Source: Bacteroidaceae bacterium (GTDB lineage: Bacteria > Bacteroidota > Bacteroidia > Bacteroidales > Bacteroidaceae). From it: DNA of 64,000 nucleotides. Below the pieces are notes generated by a model that did no database searches, had not been told where the DNA came from, and was given only the letters and a program-made list of their open reading frames with translations. The stretch covers positions 23,814-87,813 of the forward strand of contig JAFUVE010000026.1 of the NCBI GenBank assembly GCA_017483765.1. Reading direction: 5' to 3'. Numbering within the stretch: the stretch's first letter is position 1; each line of letters opens with the position of its first letter. The position numbers and the translations under genes are program-made. Positions 41,571 to 50,225 of this stretch are shown piece after piece.

Positions 41571-42410
41571 TCAGAAGAGTTGCCAGATGATTGTGGCAAG
41601 TCCTACGATGGCACAGTAGATGGCGAAATAGATGAGTTTCCCGCGTTTCACGATGTTAATCATCCATTTGCAGGCGAGGCATCCCGTGATGAAAGCGGCG
41701 GCGAATCCGGTGATGAGTGCCGTTGTGGAGATTCCGCTCATCGCCGTCTCCATTCCCTGCTCCATGATCTTCTTCACGTCGAGCAGAGCCTCTCCGAGAA
41801 TGGGAGGGATGACCATAAGGAATGAGAACTGGGCCAGTTTCTCCTTTTTGTTGCCGAGCAGGAGGCCAGTTCCGATGGTGGATCCTGACCGTGAGAGTCC
41901 GGGCAGAGCTGCAAAAGCCTGTGCGATACCGATGATGAACGCGTCGAGCATGGAAATGTGCTCTTTTGTCCTCGGCTTGGAGAAATAGGAGAAAGAGAGC
42001 AGGCATGCCGTGACGAGCAGGCAAACGCCTACAACCATGAGGCTGCTGAAATAGGCCTCAATCTGGTCTTTGAAGAAGAGTCCTACGATGCCGATGGGAA
42101 TCATGGATATGATGATGTTGAGCGCGTAGTTCTGTTCCTCGTTGAGCGAGCGTATACCGTGCTGGCTGGGCACGATGGCGTCTCCGGTCTTGAAGAGTCC
42201 TTTGAATATCCATGCCACCTCTTTCCAGAGGATGAAAAGCGTGCTGCACACCGTAGCCACGTGTACGGCGACGGTGAACGTGAGTATCTGGTCGGGGTCG
42301 TTCACACCGAGCAGACTGCCGGCAAGTGCCAGGTGTCCGCTACTGCTGACTGGCAAGAACTCTGTGAGTCCTTGGAAAATGCCCATGATGAGGGCTTCTA
42401 ACCATTCCAT
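41571..42410 (-). CDS. uppP: Undecaprenyl-diphosphatase
   Basis: 279 aa integral membrane enzyme that recycles the lipid carrier of cell-wall synthesis (BacA/UppP type). Signatures: [14 protein letters not shown] near the N-terminus with catalytic Glu, and [19 protein letters not shown] with the PGxSRSG motif. Eight membrane helices. It sits between DUF3098 (25 bp upstream) and truB, a conserved order with ftsX in Bacteroidales, linking division and wall synthesis. Confidence 0.96.
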   Translation of the reverse strand: MEWLEALIMGIFQGLTEFLPVSSSGHLALAGSLLGVNDPDQILTFTVAVHVATVCSTLFILWKEVAWIFKGLFKTGDAIVPSQHGIRSLNEEQNYALNIIISMIPIGIVGLFFKDQIEAYFSSLMVVGVCLLVTACLLSFSYFSKPRTKEHISMLDAFIIGIAQAFAALPGLSRSGSTIGTGLLLGNKKEKLAQFSFLMVIPPILGEALLDVKKIMEQGMETAMSGISTTALITGFAAAFITGCLACKWMINIVKRGKLIYFAIYCAIVGLATIIWQLF

Positions 42411-42435
42411 TTCTTATTTCAGTTTTTTATTTTCG

Positions 42436-42714
42436 TTATTTTATAGCCTGATTGGGCTCTTCTTCTGTCTCAGCCTTGTCGTCCTCTTTCTGGCTTTTTG
42501 ATTTCCAGAGGATTGCCACGACAACAAAGATGAAACCGACGAGGCAGACCATCGGTGCTACGACAATACGTCGTGTTCCGAAGATGTCGGGGTTGAAGGC
42601 TTTCTCCGTTGTCGGTGCTCCGCTCATGAGGATGAATCCCAGAATGACGACGGCAAATCCGATGGCCAGGAGGATGTAGTTCAGTTTGCTGAAAGCAAAG
42701 TCTCTTTTGTTCAT
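42436..42714 (-). CDS. DUF3098 small membrane protein
   Basis: 92 aa, two membrane helices (about 11-29 YILLAIGFAVVILGFILM; 51-69 APMVCLVGFIFVVVAIL) with FNPDIFGTRRIVVAP between, and an acidic tail. This is the DUF3098 pattern, found almost only in Bacteroidota between ftsX and uppP. Function unknown; context suggests cell-envelope or division. Confidence 0.85.
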   Translation of the reverse strand: MNKRDFAFSKLNYILLAIGFAVVILGFILMSGAPTTEKAFNPDIFGTRRIVVAPMVCLVGFIFVVVAILWKSKSQKEDDKAETEEEPNQAIK

Positions 42715-42721
42715 ATTATTG

Positions 42722-42787
42722 TTATTTACAATTTACGATTTACGATTTACTATTTATTTTTTCATTTTATTATTTTGACTATTTGCC
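42722..42787. repeat. TTTACGA heptamers plus start of the composite element
   Basis: TTTACAA, TTTACGA, TTTACGA, TTTACTA, TTTATTT, then ATTTTATTATTTTGACTATTTGCCATG as at 7801, 10862 and 17022, but without the palindrome. Confidence 0.55.
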
Positions 42788-42876
42788 ATGCTGCAGGAAG
42801 TGATGCTGGCGGTTTTAGTAGGATTAGTGATTCTAGGCTGACTAAGGGCACTAGTTTTTCCGTTTGTTTTGTTCCA

Positions 42877-43761
42877 TCAGATATGGTAGAGGTCGTTGCT
42901 TGACATCCGCAGGTACCGGTTGATGGAGATGTATGTGCAGACGAATGTGATGAGCAGACCGAACAGAATGACGGAGCCGCCTACGATGGCCAGCGTCTGA
43001 TTGTCGATGATTTGCTTCACTTCTGTGTCGAATGCGTAGAACCATCTTACGATGAAGAACAGGGCGATGCATGCCAATATTGAAGAGAGGATTCCCATGA
43101 CGAAGGCCTGCTTGAGGAAGGGTTTGCGGATGAATCCCCATGATGCGCCGACGAGCTTCATGGTGTTGATGAGGAATCGCCGGGCGAAGATGTTGAGTCT
43201 CACCGTGTTGTTGATGAGTCCGAACGAGATGAACGTGAAGAGTGCGGCCAGCACAAGCAGGACAATGGTGAACTTGTTGATGCCCTTGTTCATGGACTCT
43301 ACGAGGTCGGGGTGGTATGCCACGTCGTTGATTTCCGATTTCAGTTTCAGACGTGTGGCAATGGCCTCGAGGCTGTCCTTGCTCGTATAGTTCTCAGCGA
43401 TTTTCAGCTCTATCTCTGCCATGAACGGGTTGTAGCCTACGAACTCACCCGGGTCGGTGCCCAGCAGTTCCTTTGCCTCGCGTTGGGCTTCGTCTTTCGA
43501 CTTGTAGAGTTGTTCTTTGACGAATCCGGACTCGTCGAGCTCGTTCTGCAGACGCAGCAACTGGCTGTCGTCAACACCCTCGTTGAGGTAGAGGTTCACC
43601 ACCACGTTCTCTTTCAGGTACTTGGATGCTTTCTTTGCGCTGATGACAAAGAGCACGATGGTGCCCAGGAGCATCAGCACGAAGGTGGTGCTCACCAGCG
43701 ACGTCAGGAACTGTGTGCTGAAATAGCCGGTGTATGATGCTTTCTTTTTTCTTCTGCTCAT
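42877..43761 (-). CDS. ftsX: Cell division protein FtsX
   Basis: 294 aa. Four membrane helices (about 20-43, 165-190, 218-240, 258-280) with a large extracellular loop between the first and second, the FtsX topology. Seen: FLTSLVSTTFVLMLLGTIVLF, LKENVVVNLYLNEGVDD, KDEAQREAKELLG, VLAALFTFISFGLINNTVRLNIF, RFLINTMKLVGASWGFIRKPFLKQ. Works with ATPase FtsE to activate peptidoglycan hydrolases; ftsE is not in this window. Head of the run to folK. Confidence 0.9.
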   Translation of the reverse strand: MSRRKKKASYTGYFSTQFLTSLVSTTFVLMLLGTIVLFVISAKKASKYLKENVVVNLYLNEGVDDSQLLRLQNELDESGFVKEQLYKSKDEAQREAKELLGTDPGEFVGYNPFMAEIELKIAENYTSKDSLEAIATRLKLKSEINDVAYHPDLVESMNKGINKFTIVLLVLAALFTFISFGLINNTVRLNIFARRFLINTMKLVGASWGFIRKPFLKQAFVMGILSSILACIALFFIVRWFYAFDTEVKQIIDNQTLAIVGGSVILFGLLITFVCTYISINRYLRMSSNDLYHI

Positions 43762-43768
43762 ATTTTTA

Positions 43769-43803
43769 GTTTAGAGTTTAAAGTTTAGAGTGAAGTTACT
43801 CTT
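43769..43803. repeat. Heptamer array between miaB and ftsX
   Basis: GTTTAGA, GTTTAAA, GTTTAGA, GTGAAGT, TACTCTT; 31 bp 3' of the miaB stop. Confidence 0.65.
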
Positions 43804-43834
43804 ATTAGTTGAGCCTTTAATGAAAATTCTTACA

Positions 43835-45148
43835 TTACCTCACCTCTTCGCCTTTGAGCGTGGCCGACGATGACTCCGTGATTCTGACCTTTACGAAGTC
43901 GCCGATTCGGTGGTTTCCACGGTCGAACACCACCACCTTGTTCTGGCTGGTACGGCCGAAGAGCTGGTCGCGCGAACGCTTGCTCACACCCTCCACGAGC
44001 ACTTCGTACTCTTTTCCGATGTCCTTTCGGTAGCTTTCCGCGCTGAGTTCGTTCTGCAGGGCAATCATCTCGTTGAGCCGTTGCAGCTTCACCTCTTCAG
44101 GCACGTCGTCGGGCAGGTGCTTCGAAGCGTATGTCCCAGGCCGCTCGGAGTATTTGAACATGAATGCAGAGTCGTAGGCGCACTCTCGCATGAGGGAGAG
44201 TGAGGCCTGGTGGTCCTCTTCTGTCTCTGAGTGGTAGCCCACGAAGATGTCGGTGGTGAGGCCGCAGTCGGGGATAATCCGTCTGATGGCTGCCACGCGG
44301 TCCAGATACCATTCGCGGGTGTACTTGCGGTTCATGAGCTTGAGGATGCGGTTGCTTCCGCTCTGAACGGGCAGGTGGATATGCTTGCAGATGTTCTCGT
44401 GGGAGGCCATCACCTGCAGCGTCTCGTCGCTCATGTCCTTGGGGTGGGACGTGGTGAAGCGTATGCGCATGTCTGGCACCGCCTCGGCCACTCGTCTGAG
44501 CAGTTCGGGAAAGCCGATGCCCTCCCACTGGTATGAGTTGACATTCTGTCCCAGCAGCGTCACCTCCTTGAACTTCCGGTCGTTGAGGTCGCGGACCTCG
44601 GCCAGAATGCTGTCGATGTCGCGGCTTCGCTCCCTGCCTCTGGTGTAGGGCACGATGCAGTAGTGGCAGAAGTTGTTGCAGCCTCGCATGATGCTGACAA
44701 ATCCGCTGACATGGTTGGCGTGTATCCTCGAAGGGAGCACGTCCTTGTACGTCTCCGTCGTGGAGAGTTCGATGTTGATGGCTTTCTCTCCCATCTCTGC
44801 CTGTGCGAAGAGATGGGGCAAGGAAAGATAGGCGTCGGGACCTGCCACGAGGTCGGCATGATGCTGATTGATGAGATCTTCTTTCACTCTCTCTGCCATA
44901 CATCCCACGACGCCGATGATGAGCTTCCGGTCCTTTCGCTTCTGGCGGTATTGGTGGAGGGCTTCGAGTCGGTTGATAATCTTGTTTTCCGCATTCTGCC
45001 TTACGGAGCAGGTGTTCAGCAGTATTGCATCAGCCACTTCGAGATTGTCGCAAGTCTCGTAGTCCGCCATTTTCAATATGGATGCAATAACTTCACTGTC
45101 CGCCACGTTCATTTGGCAGCCATAAGTCTCAATCAGCAAATTCTTCAT
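43835..45148 (-). CDS. miaB: tRNA-2-methylthio-N6-dimethylallyladenosine synthase
   Basis: 437 aa radical-SAM methylthiotransferase acting on i6A37 of tRNA. Three parts: N-terminal UPF0004 domain with three Cys (GCQMNVADSEV, LNTCSVRQNAE, VVGCMAER), the radical-SAM core (FVSIMRGCNNFCHYCIVPYT, with CxxxCxxC), and a C-terminal TRAM domain (VLVEGVSKRSRDQLFGRTSQ, GDFVKVRITES). All six cluster cysteines are present. Uses SAM from metK. Promoter TAACTTTG at 45175-45182 on the minus strand. Confidence 0.96.
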   Translation of the reverse strand: MKNLLIETYGCQMNVADSEVIASILKMADYETCDNLEVADAILLNTCSVRQNAENKIINRLEALHQYRQKRKDRKLIIGVVGCMAERVKEDLINQHHADLVAGPDAYLSLPHLFAQAEMGEKAINIELSTTETYKDVLPSRIHANHVSGFVSIMRGCNNFCHYCIVPYTRGRERSRDIDSILAEVRDLNDRKFKEVTLLGQNVNSYQWEGIGFPELLRRVAEAVPDMRIRFTTSHPKDMSDETLQVMASHENICKHIHLPVQSGSNRILKLMNRKYTREWYLDRVAAIRRIIPDCGLTTDIFVGYHSETEEDHQASLSLMRECAYDSAFMFKYSERPGTYASKHLPDDVPEEVKLQRLNEMIALQNELSAESYRKDIGKEYEVLVEGVSKRSRDQLFGRTSQNKVVVFDRGNHRIGDFVKVRITESSSATLKGEEVR

Positions 45149-45174
45149 TTATAACAGATTTTCGAAAATCTTTG

Positions 45175-45182
45175 CAAAGTTA
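45175..45182 (-). promoter_or_regulatory. -7 box of miaB
   Basis: TAACTTTG on the minus strand, 27 bp before the start; faces the box at 45216 of the thioesterase gene. Confidence 0.6.
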
Positions 45183-45215
45183 CTAAAAAATTACGTGATT
45201 TTGATAAAAAATAGT

Positions 45216-45223
45216 TATCTTTG
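45216..45223 (+). promoter_or_regulatory. -7 box of the thioesterase gene
   Basis: TATCTTTG, about 100 bp before the ATG at 45324. Confidence 0.55.
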
Positions 45224-45323
45224 TAAATATTTTAAGCAAAATTATGCTTTGGGCATGTATGTGCTCCCAAAGCAGTGCTTGTAAATCTTTCAATCGTAAC
45301 TCATTAAACCGTAAATTTAAAAT

Positions 45324-45743
45324 ATGTTAAGTCAACAAGAATGTGACATACTGAACTCAAAAATGCACGGCACGATGGTGGAGGCACTTGGCATCAAGTT
45401 CCTGCCTTCCGACGACGACTTGGCGATTGCCGAGATGCCCATCACGGATGCGTCACGCCAGTATTTCGGAATACTCCACGGCGGAGCATCGCTGACACTG
45501 GCTGAGACGGTGGCAGGAGCCGGTTCGGTACATCTCACTGGGCTCGACGAGCATGCGCTCGTCTGTGGCACTGAGGTGTCGGGCACGCATATAGCCATGT
45601 CTGCCACTGAAGGCAAGGTCTACGGCAAGGCACGGCTGCTTCATGCCGGAAAGTCCACTCATGTGTGGAATGTAGAAATCGTGGGTGAGGACGGTACGGT
45701 GATTTCCGTGGAGCGGGTCACCAACCGGATACTCTTTAAGTGA
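45324..45743 (+). CDS. PaaI-family hotdog thioesterase
   Basis: 139 aa, one hotdog domain. Seen: KMHGTMVEALGIKFLPSDDD, IAEMPITDASRQYFGILHGG (catalytic-loop ILHGGASLTLAETVAG), THIAMSATEGKVYGKARLLH, STHVWNVEIVGEDG. Members of this branch hydrolyse aromatic or small acyl-CoA; some act on DHNA-CoA in menaquinone synthesis, which in Bacteroidota often neighbours men genes, but none are here. Substrate open. A GTGAAGA heptamer array starts in its TGA stop. Confidence 0.85.
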   Translation: MLSQQECDILNSKMHGTMVEALGIKFLPSDDDLAIAEMPITDASRQYFGILHGGASLTLAETVAGAGSVHLTGLDEHALVCGTEVSGTHIAMSATEGKVYGKARLLHAGKSTHVWNVEIVGEDGTVISVERVTNRILFK

Positions 45744-45781
45744 AGAGTGAAAAGTGGAGAGTGAAAAGTGTAGTTACTCAG
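45740..45781. repeat. Heptamer array starting in the stop codon
   Basis: GTGAAGA (with the TGA stop 45741-45743), GTGAAAA, GTGGAGA, GTGAAAA, GTGTAGT, TACTCAG; almost the same as 53399-53440. Confidence 0.7.
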
Positions 45782-45803
45782 GGGATTGAGTCGGGCATAC
45801 AGA

Positions 45804-45870
45804 AATTTTCGAACTTTTCAGATGCGCAGAGCTAAGCTTGCATAGGCTCTGCCATGAAAAGGAGAAAATC
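45804..45870. repeat. Covarying hairpin element (copy f, diverged)
   Basis: Arms ATTTTC (45805-45810) / GAAAAT (45864-45869), inner TTTTCA / TGAAAA, centre AGAGCTAAGCTTGCATAGGC. Confidence 0.45.
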
Positions 45871-45924
45871 AGCAAAGCTAAAGTAAGTCCCTACAGAGAT
45901 AAACTTAAATACTCAACAAAATAG

Positions 45925-48177
45925 ATGAAAAGATATTTTTTACTGATAGGATTTGTGTTGATGTGTGTGTGGCAGCATGCTGTGGCACAGGATTATGTAC
46001 GCAGTTCCCGCATCGACCGCAAGGAGGTGGTGACACGTCATAACCCGCAGGTGGACGCGGTGGACACGCTGGCTTCACTCACGGTGGGCAACGGACATTT
46101 CGCCTGCACGGTCGATGCCACGGGCCTGCAGACATTCCCGGAGTATTATTCCGGAGGCATGCCTCTGGGTACGCTGAGCGACTGGGGCTGGCACTCGTTT
46201 CCAAACAAGGAGGGGTTCAAGCCCGAGGAGGCGTGGGTGGAGAAAGACTTCGGACGCGGACATAAGGAGGTTTATGCAGCCGAGTTCCGTACTGAAGGTC
46301 GTCAGCGCTCTGCATCCAACTATCTCCGACAGAACCCTCACCGCCTGCATCTTGGATGCCTCGGATTCAATTTCTCCGACCCTCATCTGATGTCGGATGT
46401 CGATCAGTCGCTGGACTTGTGGAACGGCTTGATCGACAGTCGGTTCCGATATGATGGCCGCCGTTATCATGTGCAGACGGTATGCAGCCCTTCTGCCGAC
46501 ATGGTGGCTGCGAAGGTAGAGTCGAAAGGTAAGCTGGAGCTGACCTTCCGCGTGCCTTACCCGACGGGCAAGCACAGCGACGACGGATGCGACTGGGGCA
46601 CCGACCGTCCTCAGGTGCTGACGCTGAAACGCCACCCCAATGCAGCGTGGGTGGATGTATGCATAGACGACACGAGATACCAGGTCCGGCTCACTTGGAA
46701 AGGTACGGCTACCGCCAGGCTGGCCGACAATCATACGGTCGTGGTCAGTGGTCGTCATAAGTTGGAGGTCACGGCTCAGTTCGTGAACGAGGATATGGAG
46801 TTGGACAGCCGTCTGGGGCTGAGCCAGCGCAAGGCGAAGTCACGGCGTACGGCTCGCCGCAAGCCTTATGAGGAAGAGGCTAGTGTACGTCTTCAGCAGA
46901 TGCTCGATGAGGGTGCTGAGCCGAAGCGAGTGGTTTCCACCGGTCGCAGTTTCGATGACATCCGCCTGGAGGCGTCCCGCTTCTGGCAGGCCTACTGGCA
47001 GGAGGGGGGCATCGCGGACTTCTCTCGTGTGGCCGACGCCCGTGCTGCCGAGCTGGAGCGGCGTGTGGTGCTCTCGCAGTACTTGCTGGCAGTGAACGAC
47101 GGAGGCGACACGCCTCCTCAGGAGACAGGACTCACTTATAACTCCTGGTTCGGGAAATTCCATCTGGAGATGATATGGTGGCATCAGGCGCAGTTTGCTC
47201 TGTGGGGCCATCCCCAGCTGCTCGAGCGTTCCCTCGACTGGTATTTCAAGGCGGCGCCTGCGGCACGCGACATCGCCCGCCGTCAGGGGTTCAAGGGATT
47301 GCGGTGGATGAAGATGACCGACCCCCAGGCTGGCGAGGCACCGTCGAACGTGGGAAGCTATCTGATTTGGCAGCAACCCCATCTCATCTATCTGGCTGAG
47401 CTGCTGTACCGCTGCCAGCAGGATGAGGCAGGTCGGCAGCGCATCACACAGAAATACAAAGGCCTTGTGGATGAGACGGCGCGCTTCATGGCCGATTTTG
47501 CCACCTACGACTCTTCTTCCGACCGCTATGTGCTGAAAGGATGCATCCCCGCTCAGGAGACGCTGAAGGCGGACTCCACGGTGAATCCGCCTTTCGAGCT
47601 GAGCTATTGGTATTGGGGACTTCGAACGGCCCAGGCTTGGAAAGAGCGCAGTGGCGAGTCGCGTGTGAGCGAGTGGGACACTGTGGCCGACAAGCTCTCC
47701 GCACGTGCCGTATCGCCGGACTCCCTCTACCTTGCTGCGGAGTCTGCACCGGACACCTACACGAACATTCGTTATACGAGCGACCATCCGGCAGTGCTCG
47801 GTGCAGTGGGGATGCTGCCGGCGCCCGCAAAGTCTTCTGAGAAGATTATGCGGCGCACGCTGGACTGGGTGCTGCAGCATTGGAACTGGGACAAGACCTG
47901 GGGATGGGACTATCCGATGGTGGCGATGTGTGCCGCCAGGCTGGGAGAGCCCGCCAAGGCTGTGGACGCGCTGCTGATGGATCGTCGCACGAACACTTAT
48001 CTGGTCAGTGGGCATAACTATCAGGACGGCCGTTTGAGAGTCTATCTTCCCGGCAACGGAGGACTGCTCACTGCCGTCGCCATGATGCTGGCCGGATGGG
48101 ATGGTTCGTCTGTGCCCAACCCGGGATTCCCCGCAGACTGGGATGTCCGTTGGGAAGGACTGTTGCCGATGCCGTGA
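45925..48177 (+). CDS. Secreted (alpha/alpha)6-barrel glycosidase, GH65-like
   Basis: 750 aa. Signal peptide (AVA|QD). The N-terminal part (about 25-300) is a beta-sandwich; SLTVGNGHFACTVDATGLQTF is the opening pattern of clan GH-L-type and related families. The rest is a helical (alpha/alpha)6 barrel with conserved acidic and Trp-rich segments: SWFGKFHLEMIWWHQAQFAL (likely substrate site), WFQQ-like LIWQQPHLIYLAELL, YVLKGCIPAQETL, PPFELSYWYWGL, WNWDKTWGWDYPMVAMCA. Periplasmic or surface enzyme on an unknown glycan. GH65-like is my best guess from the motif style; other six-hairpin families (GH95, GH63) are possible. No SusCD genes nearby. Confidence 0.6.
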   Translation: MKRYFLLIGFVLMCVWQHAVAQDYVRSSRIDRKEVVTRHNPQVDAVDTLASLTVGNGHFACTVDATGLQTFPEYYSGGMPLGTLSDWGWHSFPNKEGFKPEEAWVEKDFGRGHKEVYAAEFRTEGRQRSASNYLRQNPHRLHLGCLGFNFSDPHLMSDVDQSLDLWNGLIDSRFRYDGRRYHVQTVCSPSADMVAAKVESKGKLELTFRVPYPTGKHSDDGCDWGTDRPQVLTLKRHPNAAWVDVCIDDTRYQVRLTWKGTATARLADNHTVVVSGRHKLEVTAQFVNEDMELDSRLGLSQRKAKSRRTARRKPYEEEASVRLQQMLDEGAEPKRVVSTGRSFDDIRLEASRFWQAYWQEGGIADFSRVADARAAELERRVVLSQYLLAVNDGGDTPPQETGLTYNSWFGKFHLEMIWWHQAQFALWGHPQLLERSLDWYFKAAPAARDIARRQGFKGLRWMKMTDPQAGEAPSNVGSYLIWQQPHLIYLAELLYRCQQDEAGRQRITQKYKGLVDETARFMADFATYDSSSDRYVLKGCIPAQETLKADSTVNPPFELSYWYWGLRTAQAWKERSGESRVSEWDTVADKLSARAVSPDSLYLAAESAPDTYTNIRYTSDHPAVLGAVGMLPAPAKSSEKIMRRTLDWVLQHWNWDKTWGWDYPMVAMCAARLGEPAKAVDALLMDRRTNTYLVSGHNYQDGRLRVYLPGNGGLLTAVAMMLAGWDGSSVPNPGFPADWDVRWEGLLPMP

Positions 48178-48210
48178 TTATGGATAGATGAGTAATAGAT
48201 ATAGGTAATA

Positions 48211-48244
48211 AACAGCGCCATGCCGCATGCGGCATGGCGCTGTT
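48211..48244. terminator. Perfect palindrome, likely terminator
   Basis: Arms of 17 bp (AACAGCGCCATGCCGCA and mirror, 48211-48227 / 48228-48244) without loop bases, then TATATT. Lies 34 bp after the glycosidase stop and before 9-bp array F. Confidence 0.7.
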
Positions 48245-48250
48245 TATATT

Positions 48251-48313
48251 TAGCGGATATTCCGGTGGTTCCGGATTATCCGGATTTTCCGGACATTCCG
48301 GATATTCCGTGTC
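48251..48313. repeat. 9-bp-period array F
   Basis: Seven units TAGCGGATA, TTCCGGTGG, TTCCGGATT, ATCCGGATT, TTCCGGACA, TTCCGGATA, TTCCGTGTC; abuts the sufE stop. Same frame as the TTCTAGATT arrays with TA changed to CG in the core. Confidence 0.8.
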
Positions 48314-48737
48314 ATCCTTGCTTGGCTTTGAACGCCATAGCATAGAGTTTCATCTGTTTGAGCATGGCGAGCAAGCCGTTGCTGCGGGTGGGGGAGAGGT
48401 GCTCCTGCAGCCCGATGTCCTGCATGAAATGCAGGTCGGCGTTGAGGATTTCGTCGGGCGTGTGGTCTGAGAGTACCCGTATCAGCAGGCTGACCAGTCC
48501 TTTCACGATAAGCGCGTCGCTCTCTGCTCGGTAGATGATATGTCCCTCGTCGTTCAGTTCGGCCGTCAGCCAAACACGGCTTTGGCAGCCGTCGATGAGG
48601 TTGCTTTCGTTCTTGTCTTTCTCGTCGAGTGGTTCCTGGTCGTTCCCAAGGTCGATGAGCATCTGGTAGCGGTCCATCCAGTCGTCGTAGTCCTGGAATT
48701 CCTCTATCACTTCTTGCTGCAGTTCTTCTATTGTCAT
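48312..48737 (-). CDS. SufE-family Fe-S cluster assembly protein
   Basis: 141 aa, standard length. Accepts sulfur from cysteine desulfurase SufS through its Cys in IDGCQSRVWL (residue about 51) and activates it. Also seen: MDRYQMLIDLGNDQEPLDE, IIYRAESDALIVKGLVSLL, FMQDIGLQEHLSPTRSNGL. SufE alone, away from suf genes, is usual in Bacteroidota. Its promoter box TACCTTTG (plus 48762-48769) is the first part of the REP element next door. Confidence 0.92.
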   Translation of the reverse strand: MTIEELQQEVIEEFQDYDDWMDRYQMLIDLGNDQEPLDEKDKNESNLIDGCQSRVWLTAELNDEGHIIYRAESDALIVKGLVSLLIRVLSDHTPDEILNADLHFMQDIGLQEHLSPTRSNGLLAMLKQMKLYAMAFKAKQG

Positions 48738-48761
48738 GATTGATATTGTTTAATCGAAGTG

Positions 48762-48988
48762 CAAAGGTACGGAATTTTGACGAATGATGCAAGAGGGGAG
48801 GGGAAAAAGGTTACTTTGGCAATGGCCACCCGACACCGGGATCGCTCTTCGGCTCAGAAAGCTCTGCCACACTGTGAGGGCGGTGGGGACGTTAGAACTT
48901 TTCTTTTACCTTTCGCCCTCCAGTGTGGCAGAGCGTGTATTTGCCCTTCTTGCGTTTCTGGTGTCGGGTGGTCATTGTAATAAGATTC
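48762..48988. repeat. REP-like long palindromic element, copy 1
   Basis: 227 bp, about 90% like 49956-50192. Nested arms: CCACCCGACACC / GGTGTCGGGTGG outside, GCTCTGCCACACTG and CGCCCTCCAGTGTGGCAGAG inside (one bulged base). The ends carry CAAAGGTACGGAATTTTGAC on one side and GGTCATTGTAATAAGATTC on the other. Adjoins the 3' end of the RAYT gene. Confidence 0.75.
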
Positions 48989-49002
48989 ATTGTTTGGAAT
49001 TT

Positions 49003-49926
49003 TTATATTGGCTTGCATAGCTTAATTGCAAGCATATTCATTTGCTCGAACCTTTGTTTTGTCGGTGTGATTTTAGATGAACTGTATTCAAATGAGGTGA
49101 TAAGCAGGATTTTTCCTAAAGCGCACTGTTCGAACAGCAAGCCTGAAGGTTTGAATAAAGGTGGAATCCCGTTGTCAAGGATGATAATGACTGGTGCTCC
49201 GGTTTCCAATGCTTTTTCTTTGACAAGTTTTTCGCCAGGGCTGACAAACGGAGAAACTAATATCGTGCCTTGTTGTGTCAGCAACAGATATTGTTGAGCC
49301 AGTTGCTGGATTTGGTCTTCATTGTTTCGCCTTGAAATTCTGACTGGCATTTTATGTTGAAAGTATAACAATTTGAGGTTACCGAATGTTTGTAGTGTTT
49401 CACCTTCCCAATTGATGACTCTGATAGTAAAATAATCCTGGTAAAGATGTCTGATGAGATATCGTCGTGGGTTGTCGTGAATGTAGTCAACCATCTTTTG
49501 TAGTTGACCTTTTCCTGATAGGATTCTGTCGTGGTAGTTATATTCAAACAAAGGTGGCTGGTCTGGGCCGTTGATGACACTGTTATGTTTGTTGCATTCA
49601 TTAATGAAATTGTAAATGACGCTGTTAAGATGTATGGGAAGCGCTTCTTTAACATTGATGATGAAATGTACATGGTCGGGCATCAATTGCCATGCAGGAG
49701 TGCTGATTTGTGGATACGCCCATTTGATATGGGCGATTTGTCTGCTGACTTCCCATCCAATTGGCGTTAGTTTCACTTTGGGAGCGTCTTTGTTTCCATG
49801 TGGAGTTCTGGGGTTGCCGATAACGCTACCCAGTAGCGGCTTCCTTCCAACTGTGGCAAGGGTAATCATGTAGATGCGGGGCTGTGAGTAGTCGTTGAAG
49901 AAAGCGCGTTGGTGTTGGTCGTTCAT
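49003..49926 (-). CDS. REP-associated tyrosine transposase (RAYT, Y1/HUH superfamily)
   Basis: 307 aa from ATG 49926 (MNDQHQRAFFNDYSQ); the open frame upstream lies in the REP element. IS200/IS605-like Y1 nuclease: metal His pair in QLMPDHVHFIINV (HUH) and catalytic Tyr in QKMVDYIHDNPRRY. The C-terminal 90 residues (FVSPGEKLVKEKALETGAPV, IIILDNGIPPLFKPSGLLFE) extend beyond the Y1 core; the sequence GAPVIIILDNG is known from longer RAYTs of Bacteroidota. Both sides carry the same long palindrome, so it resembles a REPtron. Intact frame, therefore possibly active or domesticated. Confidence 0.82.
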   Translation of the reverse strand: MNDQHQRAFFNDYSQPRIYMITLATVGRKPLLGSVIGNPRTPHGNKDAPKVKLTPIGWEVSRQIAHIKWAYPQISTPAWQLMPDHVHFIINVKEALPIHLNSVIYNFINECNKHNSVINGPDQPPLFEYNYHDRILSGKGQLQKMVDYIHDNPRRYLIRHLYQDYFTIRVINWEGETLQTFGNLKLLYFQHKMPVRISRRNNEDQIQQLAQQYLLLTQQGTILVSPFVSPGEKLVKEKALETGAPVIIILDNGIPPLFKPSGLLFEQCALGKILLITSFEYSSSKITPTKQRFEQMNMLAIKLCKPI

Positions 49927-49955
49927 GTTAAGTTGTGGAAATATGAATAGTATGA

Positions 49956-50192
49956 CAAAGGTACGGAATTTTGACGAATGATGCAAGAGTAAGGGGAAAA
50001 GGTTTCTTTTGCAATGGACACCCGACACTGGGATCGCTCTTCGGCTCAGAAAGCTCTGCCACACTGTGAGGGCGGTGGGGACGTTAAAACTTTTCTTTTA
50101 CCTTTCTTTTTACCTTTCGCCCTCCAGTGTGGCAGAGCGTGTATTGGTCCTTCTTGCGTTTCTGGTGTCGGGTGGTCATTGTAATAAGATTC
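49956..50192. repeat. REP-like long palindromic element, copy 2
   Basis: 237 bp, same orientation as copy 1; differs by a 12-bp duplication in the loop (TTTTACCTTTC twice) and few substitutions. Its left end provides the -7 box TACCTTTG (plus 49956-49963) for the RAYT gene. Confidence 0.75.
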
Positions 50193-50225
50193 TCTGAAGG
50201 TCTGAATAAAGGTGAAATCCCCGCT
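50193..50225 (-). pseudogene. Fragment of a second RAYT copy
   Basis: About 33 bp after REP copy 2 match the internal RAYT sequence at 49139-49171 (CTGAAGGTYTGAATAAAGGT then GRAATCCC), the region coding DNGIPPLFKPSG. Suggests a lost tandem REP-RAYT unit. Confidence 0.5.

Noticed and set aside
46840-48015. 391-aa open frame antisense to the glycosidase
   Set aside because: Shadow of a strongly coding plus-strand gene with known fold motifs; no promoter or family features.
48759-49020. Short frames of 73 and 78 aa in the REP copy near sufE
   Set aside because: They read through the palindrome, and similar frames occur in the second REP copy; no start context.
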